A stretch of DNA of 64,000 nt from Thalassotalea insulae (GCF_030161395.1 NZ_BSST01000001.1:3100001-3164000), one strand, 5' to 3'. Counted from the stretch's first letter, positions 9,104-18,488 are shown. The notes: generated by a model not told the origin, from the letters alone. Numbers and translations are program-made.

Positions 9104-11326
9104 CTAATTGCTTAAAGTGAGTTCTGCTACTTCTTTCTTGGCGGTAATGCGCAACGTCGTCAGTATGTCTGTATTATTAATGTCATTAAGATAATCAAGG
9201 TTTTTTGGCATATTACCGAACAGGGTAAAAACATTCTCATTAAGGGAGTATGACCATAATTGCCATTGCTCATTAACGCCCCAAATTACATTGTCTTTCA
9301 TCACGAATCGCTTATCGCTTCCTTGACTGTTTAACGCTTCAATAAGCCGGTCTTCAGCTGGCCCTTGCTGCCAAAATCGGTCCATATGATCGGTATAAAC
9401 TAATTGACCATCTTCACTTTTTAATGCCCAGTTAACTCGCTTGTCAGTGATCACCTTAAAGCTTGAGTTATTTAAATTAAGCTCAACCAGCCTTAATATT
9501 CCGCCTATACGCGCAATTAATAAGGCGCTATTGTCTTTGCTATCCCATTGAAATAGTTGCTCAACGCGGTACTCGAATGGCACGGGTCTCTGTTGTGAAT
9601 TTAACAGTACTTGAACTAACTGGTTATTGGCATTTACTAAAAGACTTTGGCCATCAGCGGCCCAATTCATCCCCATAATAAAAGTATCTACTGGGAAATG
9701 CGAAAGCTGATGGGAGCCGTTGCCATCGGTTAGCCAAACTTGACTTTCACCTGAGCGTGCTGACATAAAGGCAATAAATTTACCATGAGGTTGGTAAATA
9801 GCATTACCTTCTTCAAGTCGGGAGCGCTCTATAATTGAGTAATGAGTATTTCCTTTAGTTTGAGTTTGCACCACTTGAGCTTCTACTGTTTGTGGTTGAA
9901 TTAACTGGGCAAGGGAGGTGGCTGCAATATCGCTATCCCAATGACCTTTTATCACCAGCATGCGTTGACCACCAGGGTGAAATATAGGCGATCCTATAGG
10001 CTCATCCAGAGGCAGGCTAATATTGGTGATTTTACCCTGATAAGATAAGGTGAACAGCTGCCTGCCGGTGCTAAAAATTAGTTGTTCATTTATTGGCGTA
10101 AAGTTTGGGTAAATAAAGCGCGAATTAGTGATTTCTGGCGGGTATTCAATTTGATGGCTAGATAAAATCTGCCCATCAGGTGTTAGTCGTTCAATATAAT
10201 TCTGGTTATCACTATGGGTGCTGGTTAAAGCAATAACATTCTCGCTGACTGAGTAGTCATAATCTATGATGTTACCGTCTTCAATAGCATATATGGTGGT
10301 ACTTTTATTGTCGGCTATCGAATAACTAGCTAACCGCCATCGATTGCCAGTACTGTGCAAATACGCAATGTTATTATTATTTAACCAGGTGGATTTTTTT
10401 ATGCTTGAATGTTTACACTCCATTAAAATATTTGGTGATTGTGGTGTTTGCAGTGCCTGGTCAAAATCTAAGAACATGAGTTTATAGCAATATTTCTGAG
10501 TGACAGGCGCCTCACAGTTTTCAGTTTTGATGACTACCAGCTTTTTGCCGTCTTTTGAAAAACTAAGGCCGCGATATACCCCCATATTTGTAGTCAGTTG
10601 GGTTTCTTTTTGGGTATTAATATTTTTTGCCCAAATATTACTGTGAATACAAGTCTTTTCTGAATAACGCAGGAAAACAATATATTCACCGTCAGGCGTA
10701 TAGATACCGCCAGTTTCTTTATTGTCAGTGGCGGTTAATAAACGTAACTCGCCAATGGACAAGTCAACGGTTTTAGTAGGTGAGAAATAGTGAGTGCTAA
10801 CAAGTGCCAGCATAACCAGGATTAACAGCATAGCTATCAAAGCTAATGCTGATCTGGCAGGTTTTTTCGGGGCAGGATGGACATTCTGTAGTGGTGTATT
10901 GCTATGTTGTTGCGCATTATCAACTGTTGCTGAATCTGTATTTAATGCAACTTCAGTATGAACTGTCGATAATTGTTCCTGCTCTTGTTTAACAAGCGAT
11001 TCAACACCGTTATTTTCTTGCCACCGTACTTCACACTCTAGGCTATATCCTTGTTTGGCATGCGTTTTAATATAGGATTGGCTGCCTTCTCCCAGTGCCT
11101 TTCTTAATTGAGCGATACTTCGTTGCAGGGTATTTGGGGTGACTACTGTATCGGGCCAGACCTCGGATAATAACGTATCATGGCTAACCACTTTATTGGC
11201 GTTCTTAGCAAGGCAAGTTAACACCGCTAATGCTTTTGGCGGAATGGTTTGCGATTGCATTTTTTGGGTGATTTGATTGCGAGTCAAATCGATAAAAAAA
11301 TCACCTACCCAATATTGTGTTGCCAT
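9104..11326 (-). CDS. CadC-like membrane-bound one-component regulator: winged helix + TM + beta-propeller sensor
   Basis: 740 residues. Residues ~1-100 form an OmpR/PhoB-type winged helix (IPPKALAVLTCLAKNANKVV, VTPNTLQRSIAQLRKALGE, IKTHAKQGYSL). A charged linker and one transmembrane helix at about 160-180 follow. The remaining ~550 residues are a periplasmic TolB/PD40-like beta-propeller with repeated DG and WD-type blades (YTPDGEYIVFLRYSE, YQPHGKFIAFMSARSGESQV). Proteins of this ToxR/CadC build bind DNA directly from the membrane when the outer domain senses a ligand or envelope state. The gene is divergent from the esterase gene at 11560, and three GTCA repeats 11 bp apart lie in the shared intergenic region. 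These are a likely binding site (see the separate entry). Confidence 0.88.
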   Translation of the reverse strand: MATQYWVGDFFIDLTRNQITQKMQSQTIPPKALAVLTCLAKNANKVVSHDTLLSEVWPDTVVTPNTLQRSIAQLRKALGEGSQSYIKTHAKQGYSLECEVRWQENNGVESLVKQEQEQLSTVHTEVALNTDSATVDNAQQHSNTPLQNVHPAPKKPARSALALIAMLLILVMLALVSTHYFSPTKTVDLSIGELRLLTATDNKETGGIYTPDGEYIVFLRYSEKTCIHSNIWAKNINTQKETQLTTNMGVYRGLSFSKDGKKLVVIKTENCEAPVTQKYCYKLMFLDFDQALQTPQSPNILMECKHSSIKKSTWLNNNNIAYLHSTGNRWRLASYSIADNKSTTIYAIEDGNIIDYDYSVSENVIALTSTHSDNQNYIERLTPDGQILSSHQIEYPPEITNSRFIYPNFTPINEQLIFSTGRQLFTLSYQGKITNISLPLDEPIGSPIFHPGGQRMLVIKGHWDSDIAATSLAQLIQPQTVEAQVVQTQTKGNTHYSIIERSRLEEGNAIYQPHGKFIAFMSARSGESQVWLTDGNGSHQLSHFPVDTFIMGMNWAADGQSLLVNANNQLVQVLLNSQQRPVPFEYRVEQLFQWDSKDNSALLIARIGGILRLVELNLNNSSFKVITDKRVNWALKSEDGQLVYTDHMDRFWQQGPAEDRLIEALNSQGSDKRFVMKDNVIWGVNEQWQLWSYSLNENVFTLFGNMPKNLDYLNDINNTDILTTLRITAKKEVAELTLSN

Positions 11327-11450
11327 TTATACGCTTTCCAAGATGAAAATGATGTTTAAATAAAACCACTCACACTAGCATACCGCCTGATCCTTTTGAG
11401 ATCTATATTTTTAACCATTTGATAAATAAAGATCTTATTGATTTCATTAA

Positions 11451-11480
11451 GACGTCATATAAAAGTCAGACGAACGTCAG
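11451..11480. promoter_or_regulatory. Triple 11-bp-spaced direct repeat, probable winged-helix regulator site
   Basis: GTCA occurs at 11454, 11465 and 11476, each exactly 11 bp apart, with an A-rich lead (ACGTCAT, AAGTCAG, ACGTCAG). Head-to-tail repeats with one-turn spacing are the usual binding pattern of OmpR/PhoB-type winged-helix proteins. The site lies between the CadC-like regulator and the esterase operon, about 80 bp before the esterase start. Binding is inferred. Confidence 0.5.
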
Positions 11481-11559
11481 GTATTTGTGAACGGCTTCAA
11501 ATATATTCAATGCCAAGCCCAATTTAACGGGCACAAATTGTGTAATCAGAGGAAAGACC

Positions 11560-12438
11560 GTGCATAAATTAATAAAAATAAACCAGCGCTTAATCGCCGT
11601 ATTTTTTACCTTGCTGTCTTGTATAGGTGTGCAGGCTAATGAAGCTAAATTATACTCAATGCCCAGAACACAGGTAGTGCCTATCAAAGATAGCCAATCT
11701 AATAAGCAATATGAGCTTCTTATCAAATTGCCTGAACATTACGCAGAAAACAAGGAGAAAAAGTACCCGGTTATTTATTTCACCGATGCGGTGTGGCATA
11801 TCGAATTATTGTCTTCCGCCTCATTTTTCATCATGGAAGACGTGATTCTCGTTGGCATATCGTGGCAGAAAGACATAGCAGAAGATTTAACGCAACAGTA
11901 CGGGGAACATTTTAGCCGCTATGGTGATTATTCATTTAAGCAAACCATTAATCCCAAACACCCTAACATAAAGTTTGGCCAGGCGAAGAGCCATTTGGCT
12001 TTTATTCGCAATGATGTTTTTAACTACGTAGAAAAACATTATCGAACCGAGCCGACTAATCGCAGCTATTTCGGCTTTTCTGCTGGTGGCCTATTTGGTG
12101 CGTACATACTAATGACGCAACCTGATAGCTTTAAAAATTACCTGCTCGGAAGTCCAAGCATATGGCGCAATGGTCCTGAGCTTATTGCTCAAGAAAGTGC
12201 CGCTTTAAAAAGTGCAGAGTTAGAAATTAACGTTTTCATTTCTTATGGCGAATTAGAGAAAGAGCTCAGTTTACCTCTCGAGGCATTTATTTCAACGTTG
12301 AAAAATAATCACTATCAAGGAATATCTTCACTGAAACACATCGTTGTTGGGGCCTCTGGACATAGTGATTCGTCGCCACTGATGGCAATTCAGAGTGTGA
12401 AATGGTTAAAAAGCTTGCAGTCAAAAGAGGGAGAGTAA
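11560..12438 (+). CDS. Secreted alpha/beta-hydrolase, putative esterase (esterase D/Fes-like)
   Basis: 292 residues with a signal peptide (RLIAVFFTLLSCIGVQANE). The nucleophile elbow GFSAGG lies at about residues 172-177. A preceding strand YPVIYFTDAVW and the late SGHSDSSPLMAI supply the probable oxyanion region and catalytic His. The family cleaves ester bonds, for example in siderophores, acyl-thioesters or small secreted esters; the substrate here is unknown. The start is a GTG, chosen because CAGAGGAAAG lies 5-10 bases before it and because it opens the signal peptide. It is the first gene of a probable operon with the small ORF and serine hydrolase that follow, under the 11-bp-repeat site and facing the CadC-like regulator. 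Confidence 0.85.
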   Translation: MHKLIKINQRLIAVFFTLLSCIGVQANEAKLYSMPRTQVVPIKDSQSNKQYELLIKLPEHYAENKEKKYPVIYFTDAVWHIELLSSASFFIMEDVILVGISWQKDIAEDLTQQYGEHFSRYGDYSFKQTINPKHPNIKFGQAKSHLAFIRNDVFNYVEKHYRTEPTNRSYFGFSAGGLFGAYILMTQPDSFKNYLLGSPSIWRNGPELIAQESAALKSAELEINVFISYGELEKELSLPLEAFISTLKNNHYQGISSLKHIVVGASGHSDSSPLMAIQSVKWLKSLQSKEGE

Positions 12439-12542
12439 TGAAACCAACGGATATTTTTATGGTGCTGTTGTTTTCTACATTATCTGTGGATAGCGAGGTA
12501 CAGCGCTTTTCTAAAGTAACTCAAATACAAACTATTAAGTAA
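12438..12542 (+). CDS. Possible 34-residue small protein coupled to the esterase gene
   Basis: The ATG overlaps the TAA of the esterase gene (TAATG), an arrangement typical of translational coupling, and GAGGGAGAG just upstream can serve as ribosome binding site. The product begins MKPTDIFMVLLFSTLSVDSE: a short hydrophobic stretch followed by a polar tail. It is 34 residues and resembles no family I know. It may instead be the decayed start of a lost gene. It ends 14 bases before the serine hydrolase ATG. Confidence 0.35.
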   Translation: MKPTDIFMVLLFSTLSVDSEVQRFSKVTQIQTIK

Positions 12543-12556
12543 AAATAGGAATTTTT

Positions 12557-13816
12557 ATGGTCATCTATTTAAATTTTAACAAGTTACTCGTTATTGCTTT
12601 GTTAAGCGCTATGAGTAGTTTTACTACAATAAGTGCTAAAGAAAATAATGATCTCGCACCAGAGGTTACTGCCGAAGAGGCGGCGATCTCATTCTGGGAG
12701 CTGCCTTATCTCGAAAACGCCTTTATTGATACTATGCCAGCAGAAAGAGAAGATGGTTTAGTCGTTAGCTCTATGGTCGCAAATGGCGGCAATAAGGCGA
12801 TGATGGTCAAGCTTGCACAAGAGATAGCCGGCAAGCAATATGGTAAATTAGACAGCCTGCTCGTCGCGCGACAGGGCAAGTTAATCTTTGAGTCTTATTA
12901 TTTGCGTGGTCGTGTCAATCTGGCTCATGGCCAAGCGTCAGCTGTTAAAGCTTACACCAGTCTGGCTCTAGGCCGGGCGATTCAATTAGGTTATTTAACC
13001 ATGGCCGATTTAGACAAGCCGCTGATCCATTTTCTTAAAGATCTGGACCGGGAAAAACTTGTGCAAGGGGCAGACACAATCACACTGCATAAGGCATTGA
13101 CTATGCATGGTGGGCTTAGCCTTAGCGAGGAGCAGAGTAAAGCTCTTGAAAAACCTGCTAGTAAACTTAAAGGTCAAGGGTTCGTTCAGACCCTGCTTGA
13201 ACAAAGTGCACCTATTACTCCAAAATCTCAGATCTATCAATATGGTAACTACAACCCAATGTTAGTGATGACAGTGATTGACGCCGTCGTACCAGGCAGT
13301 GCCAAGGAGTTCATCAAACATGAAATTCTCGATAAATTGGCTATCACCAATTATAGCTGGGATGAGCATGTTAGCGGATTACCAGAAGCTGGCTGGCGCG
13401 TGAGCATGACATCGCGGGATATGCTCAAATTAGGCTTTTTGGTCGCTAACAAAGGTAAGTGGCAGGGAGAACAACTTATTTCAGCAGATTATCTTGCCAA
13501 GGCGACCAGCGGCCTTGTTAAACCGACTCAAGACTGGATGCCTGACAACTATCGTTACGGCTATTTTTGGTATCAAACTGTTATGACTGTCGATGACAAA
13601 AGCTATGACGCCACATTTGCCTGGGGAGGAGGTGGACAGCGCGTCATAGTGATAGCGGATCTTGACCTCACTATAGTGATCACCGCCCATGATAGGGAAG
13701 ATCAAATCATGGCTCAGATTTCAAATACCGTTATACCAGCCTTTGCTGAAAAAGGAAAAAATCATGACAGCAATGTATTGGTTAATAGCCCTAAAATAAA
13801 AATTGACTCAATCTAA
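12557..13816 (+). CDS. Secreted serine hydrolase of the beta-lactamase (class C/penicillin-binding) family
   Basis: 419 residues with a signal peptide (LLVIALLSAMSSFTTISAKE). The catalytic Ser-x-x-Lys is SAVK at about residues 128-131, the Tyr-x-Asn element is YGN (QIYQYGNYNPML), and the third motif region is WGGGGQR near residue 355. The family includes esterases, D-amino acid peptidases and true beta-lactamases. The loose third motif and the neighbouring esterase make a periplasmic or extracellular esterase/amidase more likely than an antibiotic resistance enzyme. It lies in the same direction as the esterase and small ORF, under the same upstream region, and ends at a terminator shared with the convergent pullulanase gene. 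Confidence 0.85.
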   Translation: MVIYLNFNKLLVIALLSAMSSFTTISAKENNDLAPEVTAEEAAISFWELPYLENAFIDTMPAEREDGLVVSSMVANGGNKAMMVKLAQEIAGKQYGKLDSLLVARQGKLIFESYYLRGRVNLAHGQASAVKAYTSLALGRAIQLGYLTMADLDKPLIHFLKDLDREKLVQGADTITLHKALTMHGGLSLSEEQSKALEKPASKLKGQGFVQTLLEQSAPITPKSQIYQYGNYNPMLVMTVIDAVVPGSAKEFIKHEILDKLAITNYSWDEHVSGLPEAGWRVSMTSRDMLKLGFLVANKGKWQGEQLISADYLAKATSGLVKPTQDWMPDNYRYGYFWYQTVMTVDDKSYDATFAWGGGGQRVIVIADLDLTIVITAHDREDQIMAQISNTVIPAFAEKGKNHDSNVLVNSPKIKIDSI

Positions 13817-13885
13817 GTGCTGGACTTGTCTGAAAAATAAACGGTTATTTTTAATTAAATGATCTGTTACCTCGTAGCAACCAAT

Positions 13886-13919
13886 AAAAAAGGCTTAACG
13901 TTAATAGTTAAGCCTTTTT
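13886..13919. terminator. Bidirectional terminator between serine hydrolase and pullulanase genes
   Basis: AAAAAGGCTTAAC (13886-13898) pairs perfectly with GTTAAGCCTTTTT across a 7-base loop, with A and T tracts on the two sides. It can stop transcription from both convergent genes. Confidence 0.9.
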
Positions 13920-13945
13920 GTCGGTAGGGTTATGCCAAATTCAGC

Positions 13946-16900
13946 TTAACGACCGTCGCGGCCATTATTCACTGTATTGGGTTTCACAAATACCGCTGTG
14001 GTTCTTGCTGGTACAGTAAAGCTTGCTTGTTTAGCATTAAATTTAGCCTGTCTGACGATTTTGTCTTTTGCGCTTTTTTGCACCGGGTGCAGCATAAATT
14101 TCTCTTTGTTCGTCAGCGCTTCAAGGGTAAAGGTTTGTGCTTGGGTGCTGGCGTTAAAGAGCACGACATGCTTAATATCATCATCTTTACTTAAACTCAT
14201 CACAATCAGACCGGGTGTTTGATTTGGCCCGGTATTATGAAAGCGCAGTTGATTATTCACTTCATCTGCGGTTTGCAACCTGAATAACGAACTGCTGCGG
14301 CGGATGGTCATCATCTCCTGCATATGTGCTACTGCCGAGGTGATTTCGCTACTGCCGACAGCTAAATCAGGGTTAGCCAGGCGCGGTTGACTAACCTGCC
14401 AGTTAGCTTCGTTGTCACCTTGTAAGGGTAAACCTCTTGCCCAGCCGTTTTCCGTGTAACTGAAATCTAGAATGTTAAACCAGTCACCAGCATCATAACT
14501 GTTTCTGTCAGATGATTTCGAGCGCAACATATCCTGGCCGGCATGATAAAACGGAATACCTTGTGCCAATGCGACAATGGCATTACCCAGGTTTTGCACC
14601 CGTACCCGGTCGGCTTTACTGGTGCTTAACGGCAGTTTGTATTGGCTTGCGTCAAATAAGGTTTCGTTATCGTGCGCAGCAATATAGTTAATGGCTTCTT
14701 GCGGATCACTGGTGTAGCCACCAATAGCTGAGCTGGCTATTTGATTACCCAGATGATCGGTAAACTGATAATTTGACAGTGTGCCGGCTAAGCTCATTCT
14801 GACTTTGTCGGTGGTGTGTAATAAATCAGCTAATGTTGCCTGGCTTTGACTATTGGCATCGTAATACAGACCATTAATAAAGCCTTGGTTGGCGACATGC
14901 GCATTGCCTGAATCGAACGGGCCACCGCCGCGAACGGCGTCACGAATATGATCATTAAAAGAGCCAATACCGGTGTGGTCACCCATATTTCTTTGACTGG
15001 CCTGCTCAAACCGGGTGTTGTTTACTACTTCGCCAAAATTCCAGCCTTCGCCATAAAGATAAATGCTGCTGCCGTCTACGCCATCGTGTTCAAGGGTTAA
15101 TGAATGCAGCATGGCCTGTGCTTTTAACAGGTTTTCCTTGGTATGATGCCCCATTAAGTCGAAACGGAAGCCGTCAACTTTATAGTCGGTTGCCCAGGTT
15201 TTAAGCGAGTCTAACATCAGTTTTTCCATCATATTGTGCTCGGTAGCAGTGTTGGCACAACAGCTACTCATTTCAATATCGCCGATGCTATTTAAGCGGT
15301 GATAATAATCAGGCACGATTTTATCGAGTACCGATTTTTCTCCTTGTAGGCTACCGCTGGTGTGGTTATAAACCACGTCCATGATGACGCGTAAATTGGC
15401 TTTGTTTAGTGAAGCAACCATGTCTCTAAACTCGCGAATGCGCGTACTACCATTGGCATCGGTGGCATAGCTGCCTTCAGGCACAGTGTAGTGATAAGGG
15501 TCGTAGCACCAGTTAAATCCATCTTGTCCTCTGATGGCGTCAACAGCGGCTTGTTGCTCGGTGGAATCCCCCGAAAATACCGATAAATCATCCGTTACTA
15601 GCTGCGCGGTTTTATCTTCTTCAATGGTGGCGCAATCAAATGCCGGTAATAAGTGAATACTGGTTAAGCCGGCATGAGCTAGTTTACGTAAGTGCTCACT
15701 GCCATTACTTTGCTGATAAGCAAACGCCTTAAAGGTGCCCCGCATCTCTTCAGGCACGGTTTGATCATGAATACTAAAGTCGCGAACATGTAGTTCGTAA
15801 ATCGCTTGATCTTCAGGGGCATTTAATCTTGGTTTCGCTAACTTATCCCAGCCAAGTGGTTTAAGTTGCTCATCGTTTAAGTTAACGATTTGGCTGCGCT
15901 TACTGTTGATTGACAAGCTAACGGAATAAGGATCGGTGACCAGGTTGTGTTCAATATTGCCGGTGGCTCTGCTATAAACTTCAACCTCGAATAAGTAATA
16001 CTTACCTTGCCAGCTGCTATCGCCTGCAATGTGCCATACACCTGTCGCGCTATCTTCCAGCATCGGCAATACTTGTGCGGATGTAGTGGCATCACTGTCA
16101 TCGAATAAATGCAATTTTAATGAACGAGCACTGGGTGCCCATACCGATAGGCTGACATGGTTTTCGCTATCAAAGTTTTCGCTATCAAAGTTCACACCGA
16201 GCTTACCATCAAAGGTATAAAGATCGTCTAACACGCCTGGTGGTTGAATGCCGGTTGCACTTAGTGGCTGGCCTTCACTGTCCTGGGCAACTAGGGCATA
16301 TTGAGACTTTAAGATCGCTGGCACTTTACTGAGATCTTGTGCGCTGATTTTAAATGCGGGCAGGCCGGCTAAATGACGGAATTTTTCGGCAATATCACCT
16401 TCAATTACACCATTTGCTTGCAAAGTAATGTGCTCGCCACCGACTAAACCGTCCGGAGTAACGGTAAGTGCGGCGCTTTCGCTATAATGAAGCGTTACGG
16501 TAGTATTTTGTGGTACATCGTAAGCTAGCGTGTCTTCGCTTAGCCAATAGGCTTTTGCCTGTTTGAGGTTAGCATCAAAGCCTGAACTGCCAATGGTCAG
16601 CTGATGGCTATCTGGCTGATAGGTAAAAGTGACCGGCGCGTTATCAATGCTAACGGTAAAGTCGATATTGGCACCATTTTGTGCGCCATTGGCACCGTAG
16701 TTTTCTTGCCAGCTTTCATTATGAGCAACTTTGACCTGATAATTTCCAGCAGTAAGTGCTGTGGTGGTAAAACTATAGAGGCCATCGCCATCAGCATCTT
16801 GCAGCCAAGAACGTAAACATTCGGGTTGCCAGTCACCAGGGCAGCCCAACTGTGCCTGAAAGTTACCGGCAAGCGTGGCAATGACGTTGGTTTTATTATT

Positions 16901-17614
16901 TGCTAGCCAGTGGCTGGCATGGTCGTAATAAAACTTTACGCTTGTTGACTCTGCCAGTGGCAAATTAATATTGCTGCCATTACGGGTGGCATTGGCACCG
17001 TAGTTTTCATCCCAACTGCCATTTAATGCGGTTTTGTATTGCCAACTACCTGCAGGAATATTAAAGGTGCCTTGCCAGATAAGATCGCTTTCATCCAAAG
17101 TAAGCTGAGTAGCCGTACATTCGGGTTGCCAGTCACCGCTACAGCCTAACTCGCTTTGTAAATCACCGACCAATGCTACTAACGCTGGTTGTTTAATAAC
17201 CACCGGGGCATCATCACTGACTTGGTGACTACTGTGGTTATAACTAAAAGTTACTTCACGGGCTTCGGGCAAGTATAAGCTGATGTTATCACCATTGTTG
17301 CCATAACTTTCATCCCAGCTGTTGTTAACGGCAATTTTGTATTGCCACTCTCCGGCGGGTATAACAAATGTTGCTTGCCAGTTATCGCCATCTTGAATGA
17401 GCTGGCTGGCGGAGCATTCAGGTTGCCAGTCGTTACTGCAACTTAGCTCTGTTTGCAGATCGCCCACTAACGTGACATTGCTGGGGGGAGACGTATGATC
17501 GGCAAAACTCGTAAAAGAAATGCCTGCCACCAGTAAGGTCGTAAAAGTAACTGCTGTCTGGTTATTATTGCGTTTATTCCAAGGTGAAAACGTTCGTTTC
17601 CTAAACAGATTCAT
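13946..17614 (-). CDS. Pullulanase-type alpha-1,6-glucosidase with three N-terminal starch-binding-like modules
   Basis: About 1222 residues. I place the start at the ATG at 17614, not the one 18 codons upstream, because AAAGGCTT precedes it and a signal peptide follows (TTLLVAGISFTSFADH). Three tandem ~90-residue modules, each with a DWQPEC core, look like X25/starch-binding domains of amylopullulanases. Next come a pullulanase N2-like segment, a CBM48-like beta-sandwich (HVSLSVWAPSARSLKLHLF) and a GH13 barrel: YELHVRDFS, VIMDVVYNHTS, nucleophile Asp in DGFRFDLMGHH, acid/base Glu in LYGEGWNFGE and AAHDNETLFD. A C-terminal beta domain closes it. The enzyme debranches pullulan, starch or glycogen outside the cytoplasm. 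Two 15-bp units at 16161-16190 duplicate five residues just before the CBM48 domain. Confidence 0.94.
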   Translation of the reverse strand: MNLFRKRTFSPWNKRNNNQTAVTFTTLLVAGISFTSFADHTSPPSNVTLVGDLQTELSCSNDWQPECSASQLIQDGDNWQATFVIPAGEWQYKIAVNNSWDESYGNNGDNISLYLPEAREVTFSYNHSSHQVSDDAPVVIKQPALVALVGDLQSELGCSGDWQPECTATQLTLDESDLIWQGTFNIPAGSWQYKTALNGSWDENYGANATRNGSNINLPLAESTSVKFYYDHASHWLANNKTNVIATLAGNFQAQLGCPGDWQPECLRSWLQDADGDGLYSFTTTALTAGNYQVKVAHNESWQENYGANGAQNGANIDFTVSIDNAPVTFTYQPDSHQLTIGSSGFDANLKQAKAYWLSEDTLAYDVPQNTTVTLHYSESAALTVTPDGLVGGEHITLQANGVIEGDIAEKFRHLAGLPAFKISAQDLSKVPAILKSQYALVAQDSEGQPLSATGIQPPGVLDDLYTFDGKLGVNFDSENFDSENHVSLSVWAPSARSLKLHLFDDSDATTSAQVLPMLEDSATGVWHIAGDSSWQGKYYLFEVEVYSRATGNIEHNLVTDPYSVSLSINSKRSQIVNLNDEQLKPLGWDKLAKPRLNAPEDQAIYELHVRDFSIHDQTVPEEMRGTFKAFAYQQSNGSEHLRKLAHAGLTSIHLLPAFDCATIEEDKTAQLVTDDLSVFSGDSTEQQAAVDAIRGQDGFNWCYDPYHYTVPEGSYATDANGSTRIREFRDMVASLNKANLRVIMDVVYNHTSGSLQGEKSVLDKIVPDYYHRLNSIGDIEMSSCCANTATEHNMMEKLMLDSLKTWATDYKVDGFRFDLMGHHTKENLLKAQAMLHSLTLEHDGVDGSSIYLYGEGWNFGEVVNNTRFEQASQRNMGDHTGIGSFNDHIRDAVRGGGPFDSGNAHVANQGFINGLYYDANSQSQATLADLLHTTDKVRMSLAGTLSNYQFTDHLGNQIASSAIGGYTSDPQEAINYIAAHDNETLFDASQYKLPLSTSKADRVRVQNLGNAIVALAQGIPFYHAGQDMLRSKSSDRNSYDAGDWFNILDFSYTENGWARGLPLQGDNEANWQVSQPRLANPDLAVGSSEITSAVAHMQEMMTIRRSSSLFRLQTADEVNNQLRFHNTGPNQTPGLIVMSLSKDDDIKHVVLFNASTQAQTFTLEALTNKEKFMLHPVQKSAKDKIVRQAKFNAKQASFTVPARTTAVFVKPNTVNNGRDGR
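16161..16190 (-). repeat. 15-bp tandem duplication inside the pullulanase gene
   Basis: TTTTCGCTATCAAAG occurs twice head to tail (16161-16175 and 16176-16190). It is in frame and gives NFDSE twice (NFDSENFDSEN) before the CBM48-like domain, suggesting a recent slippage event. Confidence 0.9.
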
Positions 17615-17736
17615 TGTGAAGCCTTTTATTTTTTTTGTAATTGATGCTCTACAAACTGCGAGAAGCATAGGGATTTATTGCGTTTGTTTTTTGCTCAATT
17701 AAACTAGCAAGCAAAAATTACTGCGACAATTGACTA

Positions 17737-17764
17737 CATACGTATTCATTGAAATATACGCATG
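17737..17764. promoter_or_regulatory. Imperfect inverted repeat upstream of pullulanase gene
   Basis: CATACGTAT (17737-17745) and ATACGCATG (17756-17764) are inverted with one mismatch across a 10-bp spacer. The repeat lies about 120-150 bp upstream of the pullulanase start, a reasonable operator or activator position. A weak promoter (TTGTCG, 17 bp, TAGTTT on the minus strand) can be drawn just downstream. The regulator is unknown. Confidence 0.35.
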
Positions 17765-17888
17765 TTGAATAAGAAAGAAGGGATGAGCGCAGCGTAAATA
17801 ACCTAGCTGAGAAAATGAAAGCCATGATTGATTGGTTTAATGAATAGTATCACTTGTGTCTATAGGTAGACCTTCATTAGCCTATTTG

Positions 17889-17903
17889 TTGATTCGCTTG
17901 TTA
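17889..17903 (-). repeat. Possible integron attC remnant after the lipocalin gene
   Basis: On the minus strand the lipocalin stop codon is followed four bases later by TAACAAGCGAATCAA, which resembles the opening of Vibrio/Shewanella-type attC sites. The rest of a site is not recognisable, so it is at best truncated. Confidence 0.35.
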
Positions 17904-17906
17904 AAT

Positions 17907-18422
17907 TTATTTTTGGTCCACGTAGATTAATTGTTCAACATCAAAGCCGTTTTGCTCTGCCAGTTGTTCAAACTTTACAATAATACTTGCGTTTACCTTT
18001 GGTGAGCGTGATAACAGCCAAAGGTAGCCATTATTCGGACCTGATACAAAAGCATACTCGTAGTTTTCTTTTTCTAGTTCAAATATCACATAGGACCCAT
18101 AGAATGGACCAAAAAATGACACTTTCAAATAGCCGACGTTTGGGCTTTCAACGAAGTATGCTTTGCCTTCAGCTTCTTTCCATTCTTTGGTTTCAGTAGC
18201 GTAGCCTCGATTTAACACAGAAATACCGCCATCTTCACGCAAGGTATATTCGGCAGTGACCTGACTCAAGCCTCGTTCAAATGAATGATCTAGGCGGGCT
18301 ATTTCATACCACTGACCTAAGTAATCATTTAGCTTAAAATCTCTAACTGGTTCTATTGTTTGAGGCATACCCAAACAGCCACTTAGAGATAGCAAGACTA
18401 TGAACTGAAGTGCTTTTCTCAT
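17907..18422 (-). CDS. blc: Outer-membrane lipocalin (Blc family)
   Basis: 171 residues with a lipoprotein signal (LLSLSGC, Cys at about residue 16). Lipocalin motifs are clear: LNDYLGQWYEIARLDHSFERG with the family GxW, the YVIFELEKENYEYAFVSGP core, and LWLLSRSP with the conserved Arg of the last strand. Blc proteins sit on the inner leaflet of the outer membrane and bind fatty acids or lysophospholipids, often under starvation or stress. GGAGGAAACC before the ATG is a strong ribosome binding site. Lipocalin genes are known passengers of Vibrio integron arrays, and this one lies between attC-like fragments in the same direction as the next two small genes. Confidence 0.93.
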   Translation of the reverse strand: MRKALQFIVLLSLSGCLGMPQTIEPVRDFKLNDYLGQWYEIARLDHSFERGLSQVTAEYTLREDGGISVLNRGYATETKEWKEAEGKAYFVESPNVGYLKVSFFGPFYGSYVIFELEKENYEYAFVSGPNNGYLWLLSRSPKVNASIIVKFEQLAEQNGFDVEQLIYVDQK

Positions 18423-18427
18423 GGTTT

Positions 18428-18475
18428 CCTCCGTAAAAAGCCAACTGTAAATCTTCCCGCTTGATTGGCTTGTAT
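18428..18475 (-). repeat. Possible half attC site between NTF2-like and lipocalin genes
   Basis: The minus strand reads CATACAAGCCAATCAAGCGGG followed shortly by TTTACAGTTGGCTTTTT and then the lipocalin ribosome binding site. This resembles the 5' half of a Vibrio-type attC site (opening, GCGGGA and first stem arm GTTGGC); the matching second arm is missing. Confidence 0.35.
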
Positions 18476-18488
18476 GACAGATTTTACA

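Noticed and set aside
12557..13816. Acquired beta-lactamase resistance gene
   Set aside because: Only the general SxxK and YxN motifs of the family are present, and the third motif is not the usual KTG; the esterase-like context points away from resistance.
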